The notes beneath the pieces were generated by a model that saw only the letters and a list, made by a program, of their open reading frames with translations, was not told the DNA's origin and did not search any database. Shown here one piece after another: positions 29,188 to 40,603 of a stretch of DNA of 64,000 bases (position 1 is the first letter of the stretch; the number at the start of each line of letters is the position of its first letter). Location: the NCBI RefSeq assembly GCF_001634625.1, contig NZ_LRSE01000009.1, forward strand, positions 62,001-126,000, written 5' to 3'. The stretch is from Croceicoccus bisphenolivorans (GTDB taxonomy: Bacteria > Pseudomonadota > Alphaproteobacteria > Sphingomonadales > Sphingomonadaceae). Both the position numbers and the translations under genes were made by a program.

Positions 29188-29793
29188 ATGATCGCGAAAC
29201 TTTCCGGCAGGCTGGATGAAACGGGGCTCGACTGGGCCGTTATCGATGTCGGCGGCGTCGGCTATCTCGTCCATTGCAGCGCCCGCACGCTGACCTCTCT
29301 GGGAGAGAAGGGAGAGGCCTGCACCGTCTTCACCGACTTGCAGGTTTCCGAAAACGACATGCGCCTGATCGGCTTTGCCAGCGCGGCGGAGCGGGAATGG
29401 TTCCGCCTGCTGACGCATGTGCAGGGGGTGGGATCGAAAGTGGCTCTGGCGATCCTGTCGGCGCTGAGCACCGAAGAACTGCAACGCGCCTGCGCGGCCG
29501 GCGATGCCAAACAGGTTTCGCGCGCCAACGGCGTCGGCCCGAAACTGGCGGCGCGCATCGTGAACGAGTTGAAGGAGAAGGCCGGCGGGTTGCCGACGGC
29601 ACCGGGCGCGGTGGGTGGCGTGACCATCACCCCCGCCGGTGGCGCGAGTGCAGACGCCGTGTCGGCGCTGGAGAACCTTGGCTTCAAACCCGCGGTTGCT
29701 GCGGCGGCGGTCGCGGCGGCGCAAGGGGAACTGGGCGAGGCGGCGGACCTCAACGCGCTGGTGCGGGTGGCTTTGAAGAGGGCGGCGGGGTGA
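29188..29793 (+). CDS. ruvA: Holliday junction branch-migration protein RuvA
   Basis: A 201-residue RuvA. It has an N-terminal OB fold ([30 protein letters not shown]), a helix-hairpin-helix junction-binding region ([35 protein letters not shown]), an Ala/Gly-rich linker and a C-terminal three-helix domain ([21 protein letters not shown]) that contacts RuvB. It tetramerises on Holliday junctions and loads RuvB. The stop overlaps, by GTGA, the start of the AT-rich membrane gene inserted before ruvB. Upstream, 29098-29130 contains two copies of GATTGATCGCAGGG. Confidence 0.95.
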   Translation: MIAKLSGRLDETGLDWAVIDVGGVGYLVHCSARTLTSLGEKGEACTVFTDLQVSENDMRLIGFASAAEREWFRLLTHVQGVGSKVALAILSALSTEELQRACAAGDAKQVSRANGVGPKLAARIVNELKEKAGGLPTAPGAVGGVTITPAGGASADAVSALENLGFKPAVAAAAVAAAQGELGEAADLNALVRVALKRAAG

Positions 29794-30269
29794 TTAAAGG
29801 TGGTCTCCCAGATGCGATCCGACAGCAGGCATTGCAAAACTTTGAAACATATACATCTGAAGCCGCTGATCATCTTCGTTGGCAAACTGAAACATCTCAG
29901 TCGTCGTTAAAGAATCTTACGCTGGCAAATGGCGGTGCTGTGATTGCGATTCTCAGCTTTATCGGCAATCGCAATCCTCAGTTCAATGAGCAGCAATTGT
30001 GGATTGCCATCGCATTGTTCGTATCCGGATTAGGTTGCGCTCTGCTCGGTTACATATTAGCCGATAGATCTCATTCCTATTTCTACAGCTTTGCAAAAGC
30101 GTCAGCATGGTTTGAACAAGCAAAAGCCAATGGTTTGAAGCTTCAAGAGCCAAACAAGAATGACCTCTTAGCAGGCAACAGATTTATGCGGGCGTCCGCG
30201 TCAGCATCGTTTTTTTCATTGAGCGGCTTCATAGTCGGCGCTGCCGCAGCAATTAGCTCTTTGATATGA
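29790..30269 (+). CDS. AT-rich membrane protein of unknown function inside the ruv operon
   Basis: A 159-residue protein from GTG 29790 to the TGA at 30269. It overlaps the ruvA stop by 4 bp (GTGA) and the ruvB start by 4 bp (ATGA). The N-terminal ~45 residues are a polar helix ([19 protein letters not shown]). Then come hydrophobic helices at about 48-62 ([15 protein letters not shown]) and 72-93 ([20 protein letters not shown]), an aromatic/polar segment, and a third helix at the C-terminus ([17 protein letters not shown]). Base composition is much more AT-rich than both neighbours, with many TTT, AAA, TTA and ATA codons, which signals recent acquisition. It is unlike any family I can name. 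Small membrane effectors of the SLATT/2TM type have a similar outline, but that is speculation. Confidence 0.75.
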   Translation: MIKGGLPDAIRQQALQNFETYTSEAADHLRWQTETSQSSLKNLTLANGGAVIAILSFIGNRNPQFNEQQLWIAIALFVSGLGCALLGYILADRSHSYFYSFAKASAWFEQAKANGLKLQEPNKNDLLAGNRFMRASASASFFSLSGFIVGAAAAISSLI

Positions 30270-31294
30270 CCGATAACCCCATCCTCACCCCGGACCGCCA
30301 GCCGGAAGACCCGGATGCAGCGCTGCGCCCGAAAACGCTGGCCGAATTCGTCGGGCAGGAAGCCGCGCGCGACAACTTGCGCGTCTTTATCGAAGCGGCC
30401 CGTTCGCGGTCGGAGGCGATGGACCATGTCCTGTTCTTCGGCCCGCCCGGCCTTGGCAAGACGACGCTGGCGCAGATCGTGGCGCGCGAACTGCGCGTCG
30501 GTTTCCGCGCGACATCCGGCCCCGTCATCGCCAAGGCGGGCGACCTTGCCGCACTGCTGACCAATCTGGAGGAGGGCGACGTCCTCTTCATCGACGAGAT
30601 CCACCGTCTGAACCCCGTGGTGGAAGAAGTGCTCTATCCCGCGATGGAGGACCGCGCACTGGATCTCATCATCGGCGAAGGGCCGGCGGCGCGTTCGGTG
30701 CGGATCGACCTGCCGCCCTTCACGCTGGTCGGCGCGACGACGCGGCAGGGCTTGCTGACCACCCCCTTGCGCGACCGTTTCGGCATTCCGGTGCGGCTGA
30801 ACTTCTATACCGTGGCCGAACTGGAACATGTCGTCACGCGCGGCGCGCGCCTGCTGGGCCTGGCGATCGATCCGGACGGCGCGACAGAGATCGCCCGCCG
30901 CGCCCGTGGCACCCCGCGCGTCGCCGGACGCCTGCTGCGCCGCGTTCGCGATTTTGCCGAGGTGGCCGGTTCCGCCACCATCACGCGGAAAATCGCGGAC
31001 AATGCCCTCACCCGGCTGGAGGTCGACAGTCTCGGCCTCGATGCGATGGACCGGCGGTACCTGAACATGATCGCGGACATCTACAAGGGCGGGCCGGTCG
31101 GCGTGGAAACGCTGGCGGCGGGCCTGTCCGAACCGCGCGACACGATCGAGGAAGTGATCGAGCCGTATCTCATCCAGCTCGGCCTCGTCGCCCGCACCGC
31201 GCGCGGCCGCTGCCTCAACGATCGCGGCTGGGCGCATCTGGGCCTGACCCCGCCGACGGGGACCGTTCAGGGCGGCCTGTTCGACGAGGGGTGA
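30266..31294 (+). CDS. ruvB: Holliday junction branch-migration ATPase RuvB
   Basis: A 342-residue AAA+ motor. Walker A is [14 protein letters not shown], Walker [12 protein letters not shown], sensor 1 [12 protein letters not shown] and the arginine-finger region RDRFGIP. The C-terminal winged helix ends in [18 protein letters not shown]. Two hexamers flank RuvA on a Holliday junction and pull DNA. In most genomes ruvA and ruvB are adjacent; here an AT-rich gene intervenes, yet the ATGA overlap keeps translational coupling. Confidence 0.97.
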   Translation: MTDNPILTPDRQPEDPDAALRPKTLAEFVGQEAARDNLRVFIEAARSRSEAMDHVLFFGPPGLGKTTLAQIVARELRVGFRATSGPVIAKAGDLAALLTNLEEGDVLFIDEIHRLNPVVEEVLYPAMEDRALDLIIGEGPAARSVRIDLPPFTLVGATTRQGLLTTPLRDRFGIPVRLNFYTVAELEHVVTRGARLLGLAIDPDGATEIARRARGTPRVAGRLLRRVRDFAEVAGSATITRKIADNALTRLEVDSLGLDAMDRRYLNMIADIYKGGPVGVETLAAGLSEPRDTIEEVIEPYLIQLGLVARTARGRCLNDRGWAHLGLTPPTGTVQGGLFDEG

Positions 31295-31316
31295 CGACCG
31301 GCCTCGGAACCGGGGA

Positions 31317-31335
31317 AACCCGCGCTGCGCGGGTT
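31317..31335. other. Short perfect hairpin after ruvB
   Basis: AACCCGCG and CGCGGGTT pair perfectly (8 bp) around CTG, just downstream of ruvB. No T-tract follows, so it is at most a weak terminator or an mRNA 3'-end stabiliser before the next gene, which starts 36 bp later. Confidence 0.45.
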
Positions 31336-31370
31336 GGTCAGGCGGGCCTGGGCGGGTTATCGCGGATCGC

Positions 31371-32810
31371 GTGAAAGCCGAGATCGTCATTGGCGATGAG
31401 CAGGGTCGTCCCGTCCTCATCGATATCGAAGAGCTGCTTGCCACGCGCCTTCTGGTGCAGGGCAATTCCGGCTCCGGCAAGTCGCACCTGCTGCGCCGGT
31501 TGCTGGAAGAAAGCGCCGGCATGGTGCAGCAGATCATCGTCGATCCCGAAGGCGATTTCGTCAGCCTTGCCGATGCGTTCAACCATATCGTCGTCGATGC
31601 CGCGTCCTACTCGCAAGGCGAGCTGGAGGCTCTGGCCGCGCGGGTGCGTGAACACCGCGCCTCTGTCGTGCTGGCGCTGGAGGGGCTGGAGGTAGAGCAG
31701 CAGATCAAGGCGGCGGCGACTTTCCTCAACGCCCTGTTCGATGCCCCGCGCGAACATTGGTATCCCGCGCTGGTGGTGGTGGACGAGGCGCAGATGTTCG
31801 CGCCGTCCGCCGCTGGCGAAATGGCGGAAGATACGCGCCGCCTGACGCTTTCGGCCATGACCAACCTGATGTGCCGCGGGCGCAAGCGGGGGCTGGCCGG
31901 TATCGTCGCGACGCAGCGTCTGGCGAAGCTGGCCAAGAACGTCGCGGCAGAGGCGTCGAACTTCCTGATGGGGCGCACCTTCCTCGATATCGACATGGTG
32001 CGCGCCGCCGACCTGCTGGGCATGGAGCGGCGGCAGGCCGAGCGTATCCGCGATCTGGAGCGGGGGCGCTTCGTCGGGCTTGGCCCCGCCATCAGCCGCC
32101 GCCCCGTCACGGTGAAGATCGGTTCGGTGCAGACCGGCAACAAGGCAGCGGTCACGGGCCTCATGCCTCTTCCCGAAGCGCCCAAGGCTGACATGACCGC
32201 GCTGCTGACCGATTCCCTGGCGCAGGAAGCGGCGACGCGAACCCCGCCCCCGCCGCCGATGCGGCCCGCACCCGATGCCCGCGTGTTGAGCGAAACGATT
32301 GCGGAGCAGACGGAAAGGCCGGCGCGCACCAGTGCAAGGACACCTGTCGATACCAGCGCCGCCCTGCGCGACGTGCTGGCCGCGATGGCCGCTGATCCCG
32401 ACGCGCCCTATCAGCCCGCCAGCACGCTCTACCAGTCCTTCCTCGCCCGTTGCCGCGCGCACGGCATCCATATCCCGCCGCTCGACATGATCGCCTTCCG
32501 GCGGGAATTCGCGATGGCCGTTGCCGGAGTGGACAATGTGGAAGAGGACGCGCGCTCGCGCCTGCTGGAAGCCGGTTCGGGCATTGCCGACGACTTGCTC
32601 GGTCCGTTCCTCGTGATCGGCCGCGCCGCGCTGGAAGGGCGCGACAGCCCGGACGAAGGCGAACTGGCCCGCGCCTATGGCACCAGTTCGCCGGGGCGGG
32701 TGCGCCGCCTGCTCGATCATTTCGAGCGGGAGGGACTAATCGTCGTACGCGAGATTTTCGGCGGAGAGCGCAGGATCAGCGTCCCCGCGCTGGAAGCAAC
32801 GGGCTCTTAG
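31371..32810 (+). CDS. HerA-like ATPase, DUF87 family
   Basis: A 479-residue P-loop ATPase with an N-terminal beta segment (KAEIVIGDEQGRPVLIDIEELLATRLLVQG), Walker A GNSGSGKSHLLRRL, Walker B ALVVVDEAQMFAP, and the sensor-like GIVATQRLAKL. A variable Pro/Ala-rich linker at about 270-330 precedes a C-terminal domain that ends in a winged-helix-like stretch (RRLLDHFEREGLIVVREIFGGERRISV). This is a second HerA-type protein, distinct from the DUF853 member at 14.9-16.4 kb. The GTG start at 31371 begins the conserved beta strand. Function is unknown; a DNA-related role is suggested only by family and by the ruv operon upstream. Confidence 0.85.
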   Translation: MKAEIVIGDEQGRPVLIDIEELLATRLLVQGNSGSGKSHLLRRLLEESAGMVQQIIVDPEGDFVSLADAFNHIVVDAASYSQGELEALAARVREHRASVVLALEGLEVEQQIKAAATFLNALFDAPREHWYPALVVVDEAQMFAPSAAGEMAEDTRRLTLSAMTNLMCRGRKRGLAGIVATQRLAKLAKNVAAEASNFLMGRTFLDIDMVRAADLLGMERRQAERIRDLERGRFVGLGPAISRRPVTVKIGSVQTGNKAAVTGLMPLPEAPKADMTALLTDSLAQEAATRTPPPPPMRPAPDARVLSETIAEQTERPARTSARTPVDTSAALRDVLAAMAADPDAPYQPASTLYQSFLARCRAHGIHIPPLDMIAFRREFAMAVAGVDNVEEDARSRLLEAGSGIADDLLGPFLVIGRAALEGRDSPDEGELARAYGTSSPGRVRRLLDHFEREGLIVVREIFGGERRISVPALEATGS

Positions 32811-32821
32811 GAGGCAGGACC

Positions 32822-33226
32822 CTAGGCGGCCACCGACCTGGTGGAGCGTGCGACATCGGCCAGGGTCTGCCGGTCCAGCACGTCCAGAAATGCCCGCTTC
32901 GCCTCGTCCAGCGGGCTGATCAGAGAGCAATCCCGGTTGATGACGCAGTTGGGGCAATCCGCCATCTGCATCGTCGGCTCCATCTTGCGGACAACATGCC
33001 CGATGCGGATGTCTTCTGGCGGCATCGCCAGCTTCATGCCCCCCGAACGCCCGCGCACCGAACGCAGATATCCTGCGTGGACAAGTGCTTGCCCCACCTT
33101 GGCAACGTGGTTGTAGGAAACCCGGTGAGCAGCGGAAAAGCCGGGCAATGCCACCGGAATTTCGCCACTGCGGGTAACGGCGATAAGCAGCCGCAGCGCG
33201 AGATCCGTATGGAGCGTCAATTGCAT
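32822..33226 (-). CDS. Rrf2-family iron-sulfur regulator, NsrR-like
   Basis: A 134-residue Rrf2 repressor. It has an N-terminal winged helix (MQLTLHTDLALRLLIAV, VSYNHVAKVGQALVHAGYLRSVRGRSGG) and three cysteines at about 91, 94 and 100 (ADCPNCVINRDC) for an Fe-S cluster. Family members of this form (NsrR) lose repression when nitric oxide attacks the cluster. It is divergent from a globin gene with a palindrome between them, a classical NO-detoxification arrangement. ATG 33226 is chosen because canonical NsrR proteins start MQLT; ATG 33238 would add four residues. The assignment to NsrR rather than IscR or RsrR rests on context. Confidence 0.83.
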   Translation of the reverse strand: MQLTLHTDLALRLLIAVTRSGEIPVALPGFSAAHRVSYNHVAKVGQALVHAGYLRSVRGRSGGMKLAMPPEDIRIGHVVRKMEPTMQMADCPNCVINRDCSLISPLDEAKRAFLDVLDRQTLADVARSTRSVAA

Positions 33227-33266
33227 GGCGCTGGGCATAATCTCGTTGCGGCGCAATATCAAATCC

Positions 33267-33293
33267 AATACAGGTATTTTCAGTACCAGTATT
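33267..33293. promoter_or_regulatory. Imperfect palindrome between regulator and globin genes
   Basis: AATACnGGTA on the left mirrors TACCnGTATT on the right over 27 bp. It lies 12 bp before the globin ATG and 40 bp before the regulator ATG. It is the best candidate operator for the Rrf2 regulator, able to shut both divergent promoters. Confidence 0.55.
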
Positions 33294-33304
33294 AGGAGCA
33301 ACCC

Positions 33305-33751
33305 ATGCGTACAGTTTCCGCCCAGACCATCGCTATCGTGAAAAGCACGGCCCCCGCGATCGAAAAGCATGGCCTTGCCATCACCACGCGCATGTACGAG
33401 CGGCTGTTCCAGGATGCTGAAATCGCCGCGATGTTCGACCGTGCGGCACAGGAAAGCGGGGAACAGCCCAAGCGGCTGGCGGCGGCGATCCTGGCCTATG
33501 CGAAGAATATCGACCGGCTCGACGCGCTCGGCCCCGCCGTTGGCCGCATGGTTGCCCGCCACGTCGAAACCGGTGTGAAGGCGGAACATTATCCCGCCGT
33601 TGCCAATGCGCTGCTGCCCGCGATTCGCGATGTCATCGGCGAGGCGGCGACCGACGAGGTTCTGGCCGCATGGGGCGAAGCCTACTGGATGCTGGCCGAT
33701 ATCCTGATCGCCGCAGAAGCGCAGGCTTACGAAGACAGCGACGCGGCCTGA
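33305..33751 (+). CDS. Single-domain bacterial haemoglobin
   Basis: A 148-residue three-over-three globin resembling Vitreoscilla haemoglobin and the globin part of flavohaemoglobin Hmp (family pattern MRTVSAQTIAIVKSTAPAIEK). Proximal His is H86 in ARHVETGVKAEHYPAV, Phe CD1 is about F44, and a distal Gln lies in the LFQDAEI segment. There is no FAD/NAD reductase domain, so an external reductase is needed for NO dioxygenation. The divergent Rrf2 regulator makes NO detoxification or sensing the likely role. Start ATG follows AGGAGCAACCC. Confidence 0.92.
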   Translation: MRTVSAQTIAIVKSTAPAIEKHGLAITTRMYERLFQDAEIAAMFDRAAQESGEQPKRLAAAILAYAKNIDRLDALGPAVGRMVARHVETGVKAEHYPAVANALLPAIRDVIGEAATDEVLAAWGEAYWMLADILIAAEAQAYEDSDAA

Positions 33752-33808
33752 ACCGGCCAACCTTCAAAACGGGCTGACACCAGAAAACAGGCCAATATGC
33801 AGAATGCA

Positions 33809-33852
33809 GGAAGGCCTCCCCCCGCGATGTGCGAGGGGAGGCCTTTCCTTTT
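33809..33852 (+). terminator. Rho-independent terminator after the globin gene
   Basis: A 13-14 bp stem GGAAGGCCTCCCC / GGGGAGGCCTTTCC with a 13-nt loop is followed by TTTT on the plus strand. It lies between the globin gene and the convergent aconitase gene and probably serves both directions, being stronger for the plus strand. Confidence 0.85.
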
Positions 33853-33877
33853 GGCAATCGCCGTCAGGGCACAGCGC

Positions 33878-36556
<2,679 letters not shown>

Positions 36557-36787
36557 GCGATCAATCCCCTTGGCTGTGCGGGCGGTGCCGCGAACCCGAT
36601 CCCTCACCGAGTCGCGCCGCGCCGTGTTGCAATTGCTAACGTGCGTGGGCGCGATGCGCGGGAATGCGCGCTACGTCAAGGCAGGCTAAAGTAGGCCCGC
36701 GTCCATAAAAGCGCAGAATCCGCGTGGTTCGACCGGAAAACGACGCACCTGCGAAGAAATGCGCCCCCTGCTATTTCATCCTTGCTT

Positions 36788-36807
36788 ATAATAACTATAG
36801 TTACTAT
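36788..36807. promoter_or_regulatory. Palindromic operator upstream of the MarR-type gene
   Basis: The core TAACTATAGTTA (36792-36803) is a perfect palindrome, extended by ATA on the left and TAT on the right with one unpaired base each. It ends 9 bp before the regulator ATG, where binding would block translation initiation or the promoter. MarR proteins typically bind such 16-20 bp palindromes and repress their own operon. Confidence 0.7.
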
Positions 36808-36816
36808 GTGTGTGGC

Positions 36817-37263
36817 ATGGATCAAAACGTTGCCTATCTGACCGCCGATATCGGCCGGTTGTTCCGCAAGCGACTGGATTGCCTTGCCCGGCCCAACGGG
36901 TTGACGGGCACGCAAATGCGCGTGCTCATTTACCTCAATCGCTTCCCCGGTTCGAACCAGGTCGCGCTGGCTGGATATTTCGAGGTCGAGCCGATCACTG
37001 CCGGGCGCATGGTGGACCGGATGGTGTCTGCCGGCCTCGTGGAGCGGCGGGCCGATCCTAACGACCGGCGCGCATGGCTCGTCTACGCTACCGACAAGGG
37101 GCGGGAACTGCTGAAGGAACTGCGCGGCGAATTCGACGCCAATGTAAAGAGCGCGCTGTGCGGACTGGACGAGAGCGAGCGACGCACGCTGGAAAACCTG
37201 CTGGGGCAAGTCCGGCAAAACCTGCTCGACCAGATGGAAGAACCGGAGGTGGTCAATGGCTGA
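36817..37263 (+). CDS. MarR-family transcriptional regulator
   Basis: A 148-residue winged-helix repressor with the typical MarR layout: dimerisation helices, GLTGTQMRVLIYLNRFPGSNQ, recognition region EVEPITAGRMVDRMVSAGLVERR, and the wing ADPNDRRAWLVYATDKG. It is upstream of and overlaps by 8 bp a membrane-fusion protein and precedes an MFS pump, so it probably represses this efflux operon until a drug-like ligand binds. ATG 36817 follows a perfect palindrome; an upstream in-frame extension to 36724 would cover that palindrome and lacks homology. Confidence 0.92.
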   Translation: MDQNVAYLTADIGRLFRKRLDCLARPNGLTGTQMRVLIYLNRFPGSNQVALAGYFEVEPITAGRMVDRMVSAGLVERRADPNDRRAWLVYATDKGRELLKELRGEFDANVKSALCGLDESERRTLENLLGQVRQNLLDQMEEPEVVNG

Positions 37264-38320
37264 AGCTGATCCCGTGACCGTTCCGCAAGCCGATAGCGAA
37301 GCGCCGGTGCGGCACCCTGCCCCGCGCAAGCGCGGCCGGATGCTTGCGATGTTCCTCGTACCTCTGGCCATTGTCGCCGCAGGGCTGTGGTACTGGTTCG
37401 GCAGCCCGGGCGAAGTATCGACGGACAACGCCTACCTGAAGCTGGACGTCGTTTCGGTGGCGAGCGAAGTGCCCGGCAAGATCGTCAAGGTCCACGTGAC
37501 CGAGAACCAGCTGGTGAAGCAGGGCGACATCCTGTTCGAGATCGACCCCGCCGAATACGAGGTCGCCGTTTCGCAGGCCGATGCCCAGATCGCTGGCGCG
37601 CAGGCCCGCATCACATCGCTGCAGGCCGACGTGCATGCCACGGCCGCCGATGTCGCCGGCGCGCGGGATGACCTTGCGCTGGCCGAAGCGAACTATCGGC
37701 GCGAGAAGGAACTGATGGACCGCGGCTTCAACACCCGCGCCCGCATGGATGCCGCCACTCACGCCGTCGCCAGCGCGCGCGACGAACTGAGCGCGCTGCA
37801 GGCCGACGTGGTCAAGGCGCAGGCGCAGCTGGCCACGGGATCGCAGGTTCCCGGCGTCAATCCCGATATCGCCGCCGGACAGGCCGCGCTGGCCAAGGCG
37901 CGACTGAACCTGCAACGCACCGTCGTGCGCGCACCGGTCGCTGGCCGTGTGACGCAGGTTTCGCGGCTTCAGATCGGGCAGTCGGCCATGGCCGCATTGC
38001 CGATGGTGTCGATCGTCGAGGACCGGGGTGCACGGGTGGAGGCGAATTTCAAGGAGACCGACCTCAAGAACATGCGACCCGGTCAGAAGGCGGAGATCCG
38101 CATCGACGCCTACCCCGACCTCGTGCTGAAGGGGCATGTCGACAGTATCGGGGCAGGCACGGGTTCCGAATTCTCGGTGCTTCCGGCGCAGAATGCCACC
38201 GGAAACTGGGTGAAGATAACGCAGCGGGTGCCGGTGCGCATCGCAATCGACGATCCCTCTTCGCGCCCCCTGATTTCGGGCCTTTCCACCGACGTAACCG
38301 TCTTTACCAACGACAAGTGA
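37256..38320 (+). CDS. emrA: EmrA/HlyD-type membrane fusion protein
   Basis: A 354-residue periplasmic adaptor with one N-terminal membrane helix (MLAMFLVPLAIVAAGLWYWFG, residues about 23-43, read here in part). A barrel-sandwich/lipoyl half follows (VSVASEVPGKIVKVHVTENQLVKQGDILFEID), then a long coiled-coil hairpin about 105-205 rich in Ala/Asp/Arg, a second lipoyl half (VVRAPVAGRVTQVSRLQIGQS) and a beta barrel. It links an inner-membrane DHA2 pump to an outer-membrane channel such as TolC. The downstream EmrB-like gene is the partner; a TolC-family gene sits at 59.6 kb in this window. Confidence 0.93.
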   Translation: MAEADPVTVPQADSEAPVRHPAPRKRGRMLAMFLVPLAIVAAGLWYWFGSPGEVSTDNAYLKLDVVSVASEVPGKIVKVHVTENQLVKQGDILFEIDPAEYEVAVSQADAQIAGAQARITSLQADVHATAADVAGARDDLALAEANYRREKELMDRGFNTRARMDAATHAVASARDELSALQADVVKAQAQLATGSQVPGVNPDIAAGQAALAKARLNLQRTVVRAPVAGRVTQVSRLQIGQSAMAALPMVSIVEDRGARVEANFKETDLKNMRPGQKAEIRIDAYPDLVLKGHVDSIGAGTGSEFSVLPAQNATGNWVKITQRVPVRIAIDDPSSRPLISGLSTDVTVFTNDK

Positions 38321-38362
38321 TTCCGGCGATGCCCGTGATCCACGCCGCGATGGCGCCCTTCC

Positions 38363-39934
38363 ATGGCTGAGGCTGCGACTGCCGACAGTGCGCCGCCTGC
38401 GAACAACCGCGGGATAACGCTGCACACGTCAAACCGCCCGCTGCTGATAACCGGCGCGATGGCGGCGATGATCATGCAGATGCTGGACACCACGATCGCC
38501 AACGTCGCCCTGCCCCATATGCAGGCATCGCTTGGCGCGACGACGGATACGATCACGTGGGTGCTCACCAGCTATGTGCTGGCATCGGCCATCGCGCTTC
38601 CGGCCACGGGCTGGATGGTGAACCGGCTGGGGCTGCGCACGCTGTTCGTCGGTTCGGTCGCGGCTTTCACCGCCGCCTCGATCCTGTGCGGGCTTGCCCA
38701 GAACATGACGGAAATGGTGGCATTCCGCGTCCTGCAAGGGCTGGCCGGTGCCTTCATCGCGCCGCTGGCGCAGACCGTCCTGCTCGATTCCTGTACCGAG
38801 GAAGAGCGGCCCAAGATGATGATCATCTACAGCCAGGGCATTTTGCTCGGCCCCATCCTTGGTCCGGTGCTGGGCGGCTACATCACGGAAAGCTTCAGCT
38901 GGCGCTGGGTCTTCTACATCAATGTGCCTGTCGGCATCGTCACCGTCCTGATCCTGATGACGATGCTGCCCAACCGCAGGGGGCCGCGCACGAACTTCGA
39001 TTTCATCGGCTGGGCGCTGATTGCGGCGGCCGTTGCCGCGCTGCAGCTGATGCTCGATCGCGGACAGGGCGAGGACTGGTTCGATTCGGGCGAGATCGTG
39101 ATCTACGCCGTCATCGCCGCCGCAACCTTCTGGATGGCGATCGTGCATCTTGCGACCCATCGCAATTCGATCTTCCCCCGCGCGCTGTTCCGAGACCGGA
39201 ACCTTGTGCTCTGCGCCATCCTGAGCTTCCTGTTCGGCACCGTCCTGATGGCCGTCATGGCCCTGTTGCCGGGGCTGTTGCAGCAGATCTACGGGTACCC
39301 GGCGATAGAGGCCGGCTGGCTGATGATCCCGCGCGGACTGGGCATGCTTTTGTCGATGACGATCATCGGCCGCTACGTGGCCCGGATGGATGCACGCTTT
39401 TCGCTTGTGATCGGCGTTTTCCTGACCGGCCTGTCGCTATGGATGATGACCAGCTGGACGACGGAGATGCCGGCCTCGGACATCTTCATTTCCGGGCTGG
39501 TTCAGGGCATCGGGTTCAGCTTCGTGTTCATGCCGCTGAACATCCTCGCCTTCGCCACGTTGCGCGGCGACTTGCGCACCCATGCCACCAGCCTGATGAA
39601 CCTGGTGCGCAACATCGGTCAGTCGATCGGGATCGCCGTCTGTTCGGTGCTGCTGTCTCGCAATATCCAGATCAACCATGCCGAACTGGGCGCCCGCATA
39701 ACGCAGTACCGGTTTCCGGTGAACATGGACCAGCTGGGCAGCCTTGGCGAAGTCGGCGACGGGGCGCTGGGCATCATGGACGGGATCGTCACGCAGCAGG
39801 CGGCGATGATCGCCTATCTGAACGACTTCTGGTTCATGGCCATCGTCAGCTGGGCGATGATCCCGGTGATCTTCCTTACCCGCAAGCCCGCGACGAAAGC
39901 GGACGACAAAGGGCCAGCCGACATCCCGCACTGA
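38363..39934 (+). CDS. emrB: EmrB/QacA-type MFS multidrug transporter (DHA2)
   Basis: A 523-residue drug:proton antiporter with about 14 hydrophobic helices. Motifs are MLDTTIANVALPHM (helix 1, motif D1), GWMVNRLGLRTLF (motif A) and the motif C region LLGPILGPVLGGYI. The C-terminal loop is polar and ends with KPATKADDKGPADIPH. With the EmrA-like gene and the MarR regulator upstream it forms a complete tripartite efflux operon apart from the outer-membrane factor. Drug specificity cannot be told. Confidence 0.94.
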   Translation: MAEAATADSAPPANNRGITLHTSNRPLLITGAMAAMIMQMLDTTIANVALPHMQASLGATTDTITWVLTSYVLASAIALPATGWMVNRLGLRTLFVGSVAAFTAASILCGLAQNMTEMVAFRVLQGLAGAFIAPLAQTVLLDSCTEEERPKMMIIYSQGILLGPILGPVLGGYITESFSWRWVFYINVPVGIVTVLILMTMLPNRRGPRTNFDFIGWALIAAAVAALQLMLDRGQGEDWFDSGEIVIYAVIAAATFWMAIVHLATHRNSIFPRALFRDRNLVLCAILSFLFGTVLMAVMALLPGLLQQIYGYPAIEAGWLMIPRGLGMLLSMTIIGRYVARMDARFSLVIGVFLTGLSLWMMTSWTTEMPASDIFISGLVQGIGFSFVFMPLNILAFATLRGDLRTHATSLMNLVRNIGQSIGIAVCSVLLSRNIQINHAELGARITQYRFPVNMDQLGSLGEVGDGALGIMDGIVTQQAAMIAYLNDFWFMAIVSWAMIPVIFLTRKPATKADDKGPADIPH

Positions 39935-39961
39935 CCCGCCCCGCAGGTGGCGGAGTGCCGT

Positions 39962-40450
39962 TCAGTCCCTGACCAGCGCGACCGACGAGTGATAGCCGCC
40001 GCGATGGAACAGCAGGGGCGTATCCCCGCCGCAAACGTCGAGCGCTTCCACCCTGCCCACCACCAGCCAGTGATCGCCAAGATCGACGGTCTGTTCGATG
40101 GTGCAGTCGATCCAGGCCAGCGCATTATCGAAAACCGGCTGTCCCGACGGGCTTTCCCCGTGCGAAAGATCGAGGAACTTGTCCGGGCGTTTTGAGGCGA
40201 AACGCTTGCACAGGTCCAGCTGGTCGGAGCCGAGCACGTTCACACAAAACCGCCCGGCCTTTGCGATACCCGGATAAGTTGCCGACCCCTTGTCGGGGAA
40301 GAAGCCCACCAGGGGCGGATCGAGCGAGATCGACGAGAACGAGCCCACCACCATGCCCGTGCGGTTCCCTTCGTCATCGATGGCGGTGACGAGGCACACC
40401 CCGGTGGGGTAAGCGCCGAGGACTTCGCGGAAGTGTGCTGAATCGATCAT
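39962..40450 (-). CDS. Flavin reductase-like FMN-binding protein
   Basis: A 162-residue split-barrel flavin reductase (HpaC/DIM6-NTAB type). Signatures are FREVLGAYPTGVCLVTAIDDEG, the FMN-contact loop VVGSFSSISLDPPLVGF, and a C-terminal GDHWLVVGRVEALDV plus PLLFHRGGYHS. Such proteins supply reduced FMN to two-component monooxygenases or act directly on flavin. No monooxygenase partner is adjacent. ATG 40450 is taken as start; a longer frame to 40522 lacks family similarity. Confidence 0.85.
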   Translation of the reverse strand: MIDSAHFREVLGAYPTGVCLVTAIDDEGNRTGMVVGSFSSISLDPPLVGFFPDKGSATYPGIAKAGRFCVNVLGSDQLDLCKRFASKRPDKFLDLSHGESPSGQPVFDNALAWIDCTIEQTVDLGDHWLVVGRVEALDVCGGDTPLLFHRGGYHSSVALVRD

Positions 40451-40603
40451 CCGGCGAGGTGTGCCGCGTGCCCGGCCCATCGTCAACGTCGCGCATACGC
40501 CCCGCTGCAACGCAACCTGCAATTCAGCTTTGCGAAAGCGCCACTCTCACAAGCTGGGTGAAACTCGCCGGCGCGCTGGACGTTGACCGGTAAGGCGGGG
40601 CAT

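Noticed and set aside
31317-31335. Intrinsic terminator after ruvB
   Set aside because: A good hairpin but no T-tract on either strand; listed only as a hairpin.
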